64,000 nucleotides of DNA from Planctomycetota bacterium (GTDB lineage: Bacteria > Planctomycetota > Brocadiia > Brocadiales > Bathyanammoxibiaceae), in contig JACQVQ010000003.1 in assembly GCA_016209685.1 (NCBI GenBank), positions 42,853 to 106,852 on the forward strand, given 5' to 3'. Made by a program: the position numbers and the translations under genes. The notes under the pieces are model-generated. The model was not told where the DNA came from and did no database searches. It saw only the letters and a program-made list of their open reading frames with translations. The first letter of the stretch is position 1. Every line of letters starts with the position of its first letter. This document shows positions 60,238 through 64,000 of this stretch, piece by piece.

Positions 60238-61407
60238 ATGAGCAAGGAAATGTTGGAAAGAGTAGAGGCTTTGGAAAAGGCACTTAAAGGGATGCCCGAT
60301 TGTCTGGAGAAACACAAGGAGGGCCTAGCCAGCCGGATTGAGGAGGTGGTAAAGGGCAAGGTACAGGAGGCCGTATCTACCTACCTGCCTGGAAAACCAC
60401 TGACCAGGAAGCTGGAGTTTGCTGGAGGCGAGTCCGCTCCGGATAGCCCCGAGGGGTTCAGCCTGGGACGACTCTTCAAGGCCCTTAGCACCAAGGACTG
60501 GACGGGGGCCCGTGTAGAGAAGAAGGCCCTTGGAGAGGCCACCGGCCCTGCCGGGGGTTACCTGGTCCCCGAGGAATACGTAAGAGAGGTAAAGGACAGG
60601 ATTACCGCCCAGTCCGTGATACGCGGGGCGGGGGCCACCGTATATCCGATGGCCACCGACACGCTAAACATCCCCAGGGTCTCAGGTGGTGCAACGGCCT
60701 ACTGGCTGGGGGAGAACACCCAGATACCCGCCACAGACCCCACCTTTGCCCAGGTGCAACTAGTGGCCAAGGTCCTGGCGGCCATGGTGAAGGTCTCTAA
60801 CCAACTCCTGGCCGATAGCTCAGGGGCAGCCGAGGCGGCCATCCGAAGGGATGTGGCCAAGACCATAGCCCTGGCCGAGGACCTGGCCTTTATACAGGGT
60901 TCGGGTACGGGTAATGAACCCAGGGGATTCCTCAACACCTCTAACGTAAACGAGGTGAGCCTGGGGGCCAACGGTGGTACCCCCACCTTTGATACCGTCT
61001 ACGACGCCCTCTACCAGGTGGAGAAGAACGATGGGGTGGCCTCGGCCTGGATTATGCACCCCAGGACCAAGAACACCCTACGGAAGATTAAGGACTCTCA
61101 GGGCCACTACATCTACACCCTGAGCCCCAGCCTCAAGGAGCCTGATAGTCTAGTGGGCATCCCCGTCTTTCTCACCACCCAGCTCCCCGTCAACCTCACC
61201 GTAGGTACCTCTACGGATTGCTCCTATATGCTCCTGGGGCAGTTTGAGGAGGCCATCATCGGGGAACGGCTGGGTATGGAGTTCGCCATAGACCAGTCTG
61301 GTACTGCCTTTGAGTACTACCAGAGCTGGATCCGTGCCATAAGCCGTCTGGACTTCGCCCTGAGGACCCCGGAGGTCTTCTGCAAGGTAACGGGCGTAAG
61401 GCCGTAG
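60238..61407 (+). CDS. HK97-family major capsid protein
   Basis: 389 residues, AGGAGGT upstream. An N-terminal coiled-coil scaffold-like region (about 1-95, with 'MLERVEALEKALKGM') precedes the HK97 fold: 'GGYLVPEEYVREVKDRITAQ', 'VKVSNQLLADSSGAAEAAIR', 'AFIQGSGTGNEPRG', 'AWIMHPRTKNTLRKIKDSQG' and C-terminal 'FEYYQSWIRAISRLDFALR'. The N-terminal part is probably removed by the upstream protease. No palindrome interrupts it. Confidence 0.95.
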   Translation: MSKEMLERVEALEKALKGMPDCLEKHKEGLASRIEEVVKGKVQEAVSTYLPGKPLTRKLEFAGGESAPDSPEGFSLGRLFKALSTKDWTGARVEKKALGEATGPAGGYLVPEEYVREVKDRITAQSVIRGAGATVYPMATDTLNIPRVSGGATAYWLGENTQIPATDPTFAQVQLVAKVLAAMVKVSNQLLADSSGAAEAAIRRDVAKTIALAEDLAFIQGSGTGNEPRGFLNTSNVNEVSLGANGGTPTFDTVYDALYQVEKNDGVASAWIMHPRTKNTLRKIKDSQGHYIYTLSPSLKEPDSLVGIPVFLTTQLPVNLTVGTSTDCSYMLLGQFEEAIIGERLGMEFAIDQSGTAFEYYQSWIRAISRLDFALRTPEVFCKVTGVRP

Positions 61408-61506
61408 GACCAGGGGACAGGGTACAGGGATCGGGGGACAGGGGAAAAGATTTTTCCCTGTTCCCTGTCTACTGTAACCTGTTACCTGTTAAGGGAGGTA
61501 ACCAAG

Positions 61507-61575
61507 ATGCACAAAGTATACAAGAACAAGATGGTCAGGCCAGGCCAGACCGTCAAAAAGACAAAGGGTAGATAA
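61507..61575 (+). CDS. 22-residue basic ORF between capsid and connector
   Basis: A short ORF with a strong GGGAGGT site 8 nt upstream. The product starts MHKVYKNKM, has 'VRPGQTVKK' and ends KGR. Its TAA overlaps the next gene's ATG (TAATG), so it is probably translated and coupled to the connector gene. Function unknown; lysine-rich. Confidence 0.6.
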   Translation: MHKVYKNKMVRPGQTVKKTKGR

Positions 61576-62096
61576 TGCCGCTTACCACGCTGATAACCGC
61601 AAAGGAGTACCTGGGTCTTACAGGTACCGGGGAGGACAGCCTCCTCAATCGTCTCATGGACTGGGCCACGGACTTTATCCACTCCTACTGTGGGAGGATT
61701 TTCCCCCAGGGGGGCTATGATGAGTATACAGATGGGGATGGGACAGAGACCCTCCTCAGCCACCAGTTCCCCATCCTCTCCGTGAACTCCCTGGAGGTGG
61801 ACGGGGTAGTCAAGGACTCCACAAGCTTTGTCCTCTACGCCCCCCTGGGACTCCTGAAGCTCAAGTCGGGTGTCTTCCCCAGGGGGAAGAAGAACGTAAG
61901 ACTCCAGTACACGGCAGGCTATGCCACCATCCCAAAGGACATAGAACAGGCCTGCATTGAGCTGGTAGCCCTGAGGTACTATGACAGGGGCAAGGAGAGG
62001 CTGGGCGTGACTAGTAGCGAGGGTACCTCTTTCGTCTCCCAACTCCCGCAGGAGATTAGACAGGTGCTGGAGCTTTATAAGAGGTATGGGGTTTAG
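61575..62096 (+). CDS. Phage head-tail connector protein (gp6-like)
   Basis: 173 residues. 'LITAKEYLGLTGTGEDSLLN' and 'LMDWATDFIHSYCGRIF' at the N terminus, then 'VRLQYTAGYATIPKDIEQAC' and 'LVALRYYDRGKERLG', match the HK97 gp6/phiE125 gp8-type adaptor family. It would join the portal to the tail. Coupled to the 22-residue ORF upstream. Confidence 0.88.
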   Translation: MPLTTLITAKEYLGLTGTGEDSLLNRLMDWATDFIHSYCGRIFPQGGYDEYTDGDGTETLLSHQFPILSVNSLEVDGVVKDSTSFVLYAPLGLLKLKSGVFPRGKKNVRLQYTAGYATIPKDIEQACIELVALRYYDRGKERLGVTSSEGTSFVSQLPQEIRQVLELYKRYGV

Positions 62097-62097
62097 A

Positions 62098-62125
62098 GTA
62101 GGGGCACGTTGCAACGTGCCCCTAC
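62098..62125. repeat. 28-bp perfect palindrome (GTAGGGGC family)
   Basis: Same sequence as 10003-10030 and 43436-43463, immediately after the connector stop. Confidence 0.9.
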
Positions 62126-62146
62126 CTTAGACGTAGGGAGAAACAC

Positions 62147-62503
62147 ATGACATACAAGGAACCCGACTATGAGACGGTAATCGTCCAGAAACTAAGGGCC
62201 ATGGAAGAGTCCCTGAAATCTTTCATGGCCGGCTTGGAAGAACCACTCCTTAGGAAAAAGGTGTTAGCTACAATTGAAGCCCCGGTAAGTGGCACTATCG
62301 TTAGGTGGAAGAGGACGTCCGGACTGGTATGACCTGGTACTCACATCTGCACCATCAGAGCTACGAAGCTGTACGGAGGTGGGATTTTTTTTGTCAAGTC
62401 TATACATGAAGGCTATCTCCACCTCCACATCAGTGCAGTAGAAGGCTATGAAGTTAGTGCCGGAGAAACCATAGCCACTATAGAGGATACCGTCTGGATT
62501 TGA
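62147..62503 (+). pseudogene. Barrel-sandwich (biotinyl/lipoyl-like) protein with in-frame TGA
   Basis: From the ATG at 62147 the frame stops at TGA (62330-62332) after 61 codons. It then continues without another stop to TGA at 62501. The second part fits the first: 'LATIEAPVSGTIVRWKRTSG' before, and 'YLHLHISAVEGYEVSAGETI' after, are the two halves of a biotinyl/lipoyl-like β-barrel. This is either a nonsense mutation, readthrough, or a sequencing error. It lies after the phage connector and may be a phage structural gene. Confidence 0.6.
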
Positions 62504-62535
62504 GCAGGCAAACCACGGCGGGGCAAGGCATTTGC

Positions 62536-63903
62536 CTATCTGACCGAAAATCTAGCCAAGACGGTGGTCTCCTGTACCACTGCCAGGGATTCTTGTGGAC
62601 TCGTATTACTGTCTCTAACGCCGGCATTCGTGTCCAGGATTATAGCATGGCTGTTTCTACCAGAGATGCCCGCATTACCTATTATAAAGTTACAGGAAGG
62701 GTTTATAGAGCCGTCCGGCCTGAGCTTCAGGACCCAAATGTCCTCCTGTCCGCTACCAAAAGAGCTGGTCCATCCAGCCACTATGTAACCCCCGTCACCA
62801 GTCTGTTGAAGGTACTCAACCCTTTCATCACCCACTCCCCCGTAGGTCTTCTCCCACTCCACAGTTCCATCGTACTTGAGCTTCAATACCCAGAGGTCAA
62901 GGTCCTCCACGTCAAAGGTCTCTGTATTGAAGTAGCCTGCACTACCGGCCAATATGTACCCTCCATCACGGGTCTGGAAGATGGAACTGGCTGTACATAG
63001 GTAGCCCTTTTTCCCATAGAGCTTTTGCCACTGCACAGTTCCATTTGCTCGGAGCTTCAAGACCCAGGCATCCTCCTCCGCCGTCTCCTCCCCCGTGCCG
63101 AAAGAGTTGGTCCACCCGGCCACTATATAACCCCCGTCATGGGTCTGTTTGATACAAATGGCCCAATCATCTACACCCCCCCCATAGCTTTTCTGCCACT
63201 CCACAGCCCCATCTGACCGCAACTTTAAGACCCAAAAATCATAAACCCCCGCGCCAAAGGACTCTGTCATGCCTGCTACTATGTAACCCCCGTCTCGGGT
63301 CTGCTGAATACAATTGGCTATGTCGCTCTTATTTCCCCCATAGGTCTTCTGCCACTCCACGGCCCCATCTGGTCGGAGCTTCAAGACCCAGACGTCGTTC
63401 TCTCCCTCAGCAGAGGACGTTACACTAGCCACTACGTAGCCTCCGTCAGTGGTCTTGTGGAGGGAACGGGCCTCATTACTATCATCCCACTTATAGGTCT
63501 TCTGCCACTCTACAGTGCCATCGGGCCTGAGCTTTAATATCCAGGTGGTTCTCCCGGCACTGAAAGATTGGGTCCAACCAGCCACTATGTAGCCTCCATC
63601 ACTGGCCTCGTGGATGGATTCGGCCGCATCCCAATTAACCCCCCCATAAGCCTTCTGCCACTCCACCGTACCACTAGCCCCGAGTTTCAAGACCCAGGCG
63701 TCCCCCTCTCCAGCACCGAAGGAGCGTGTATCACCAGCCACTATATAGCCCCCATCGGTAGTCTGCTGGATGGAATGGGCCCTATCAGAGTTAGCTCCCC
63801 CGTAGGTAGCGGCCCAGCCCATTGTCTCAGAGGAGACGGGGGTGGCCAGAAGAAGGAGACAGTAGACAGTAGGCAGCCATGCACCACGTAGGGTGCATGG
63901 CAA
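62536..63903 (-). CDS. Secreted protein with seven WxxTYGG/DGGYIVAG repeats
   Basis: 455 residues. The start ATG lies inside a palindromic repeat; a signal peptide ('VYCLLLLATPVSS') follows. Seven units of about 50-55 residues have the pattern 'DGGYIVAGWT.SFG.G', 'DVWVLKLRPDGTVEWQKTYGG', likely a β-propeller or solenoid seen in many secreted bacterial proteins. The C-terminal about 55 residues differ. Leftward, convergent with the phage genes. Confidence 0.8.
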   Translation of the reverse strand: MPCTLRGAWLPTVYCLLLLATPVSSETMGWAATYGGANSDRAHSIQQTTDGGYIVAGDTRSFGAGEGDAWVLKLGASGTVEWQKAYGGVNWDAAESIHEASDGGYIVAGWTQSFSAGRTTWILKLRPDGTVEWQKTYKWDDSNEARSLHKTTDGGYVVASVTSSAEGENDVWVLKLRPDGAVEWQKTYGGNKSDIANCIQQTRDGGYIVAGMTESFGAGVYDFWVLKLRSDGAVEWQKSYGGGVDDWAICIKQTHDGGYIVAGWTNSFGTGEETAEEDAWVLKLRANGTVQWQKLYGKKGYLCTASSIFQTRDGGYILAGSAGYFNTETFDVEDLDLWVLKLKYDGTVEWEKTYGGVGDERVEYLQQTGDGGYIVAGWTSSFGSGQEDIWVLKLRPDGSINPSCNFIIGNAGISGRNSHAIILDTNAGVRDSNTSPQESLAVVQETTVLARFSVR

Positions 63904-64000
63904 GCCATGAACCCCTGTGGTGCATGGTAAGCCATGAACCCCTGTGGTGCATGGTAAGCCATGAACCCCTGTGGTGCATGGTAAGCCATGAACCCCTGTG
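63881..64000. repeat. 27-bp tandem repeats containing GGTGCATGG palindromes
   Basis: Four copies of a 27-bp unit (AAGCCATGAACCCCTGTG plus GTGCATGGT) run to the window edge. They begin with a CATGCACC...GGTGCATG palindrome that overlaps the start of the 62536 gene. The last copy is cut by the window. Confidence 0.85.

Noticed and set aside
62330-62332. TGA as selenocysteine codon
   Set aside because: No stem-loop of SECIS type follows, the context is not a redox site, and other genes here use TGA as stop (portal, for example).
35742-62503. Complete active prophage
   Set aside because: No integrase, tail, lysis or replication genes are present; head genes are split and carry host repeats.
63881-64000. 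Possible CRISPR array
   Set aside because: The 27-bp units follow each other directly with no unique spacers, and no cas gene is present.

Overview
The window looks like a chromosomal segment of an uncultivated bacterium. Planctomycetota, perhaps the Brocadiales, is the best guess. The grounds are the long RpoD with a charged spacer and a planctomycete-like region 1.2, a futalosine-type menaquinone pathway (mqnA/mqnC), very large secreted FG-GAP, PQQ-propeller and PKD/cadherin-like proteins, and a divergent type II secretion system. The assignment rests on family resemblance only. I recognised no rRNA, tRNA, transposase, integrase or CRISPR array.

Layout. 0-6.6 kb: a leftward block with a B12-dependent radical SAM protein (cut by the window edge), mqnC, mqnA, cysC, an alkaline-phosphatase-superfamily enzyme and a DUF362/ferredoxin protein, plus a rightward ScdA_N-like small protein. 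6.8-26.5 kb: a secretion region. It has secreted FG-GAP, Ig-like and STN-like proteins, gspH-gspG-gspE rightward, and gspF-C-M-L-K-J-I-D leftward (convergent), followed by a giant PQQ/PKD/cadherin-like protein. A GspB/MshK-like protein lies apart at 45 kb. 27-34.3 kb: a secreted nuclease, a MerR-HicB fusion, the RNase P RNA gene, and a zinc-ribbon/rpoD/dnaG information-processing cluster. 34.4-46.8 kb: leftward HK97-type phage genes (terS, terL, portal) carrying two small inserted cassettes, then a CI/LexA-like repressor with candidate operators, a TPR protein and others. 46.9-58.3 kb: mostly cellular genes (nth, DJ-1/PfpI, pyrC, NYN, VanZ, fxsA, Fic, cyclase, a DUF4258/DUF2283 pair, a pentapeptide channel). 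58.7-62.5 kb: rightward HK97-type prohead protease, capsid, a 22-residue ORF and a connector. 62.5-64 kb: a secreted repeat protein and a 27-bp tandem repeat.

Two patterns cut across these genes. First, four small cassettes lie immediately downstream of a gene and are followed by a second, partial copy of that gene's 3' end: rnpB (37 bp, identical), portal (81 bp, about 91% identical), terL (81 bp, about 90%) and nth (about 77 bp, about 78%). The cargo is MerR-HicB; a serine protease plus a small protein; XRE plus ImmA; and a DJ-1/PfpI protein. No recombinase is visible. This gene-tail duplication is the best candidate here for an undescribed insertion process. Second, several families of perfect palindromes and heptamer arrays fill the intergenic DNA. 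They also sit in frame inside many coding sequences (mqnA, the phosphatase, dnaG, portal, terL, pyrC, the repressor, the capsid protease, the pentapeptide protein, an Ig-like protein after its signal peptide) and inside helices of the RNase P RNA. In places the palindromes are nested in one another.

The phage head genes are split into two oppositely oriented blocks. Inverting roughly 34.4-59.3 kb would restore the usual order terS-terL-portal-protease-capsid-connector, so an inversion through dispersed repeats is a plausible history.
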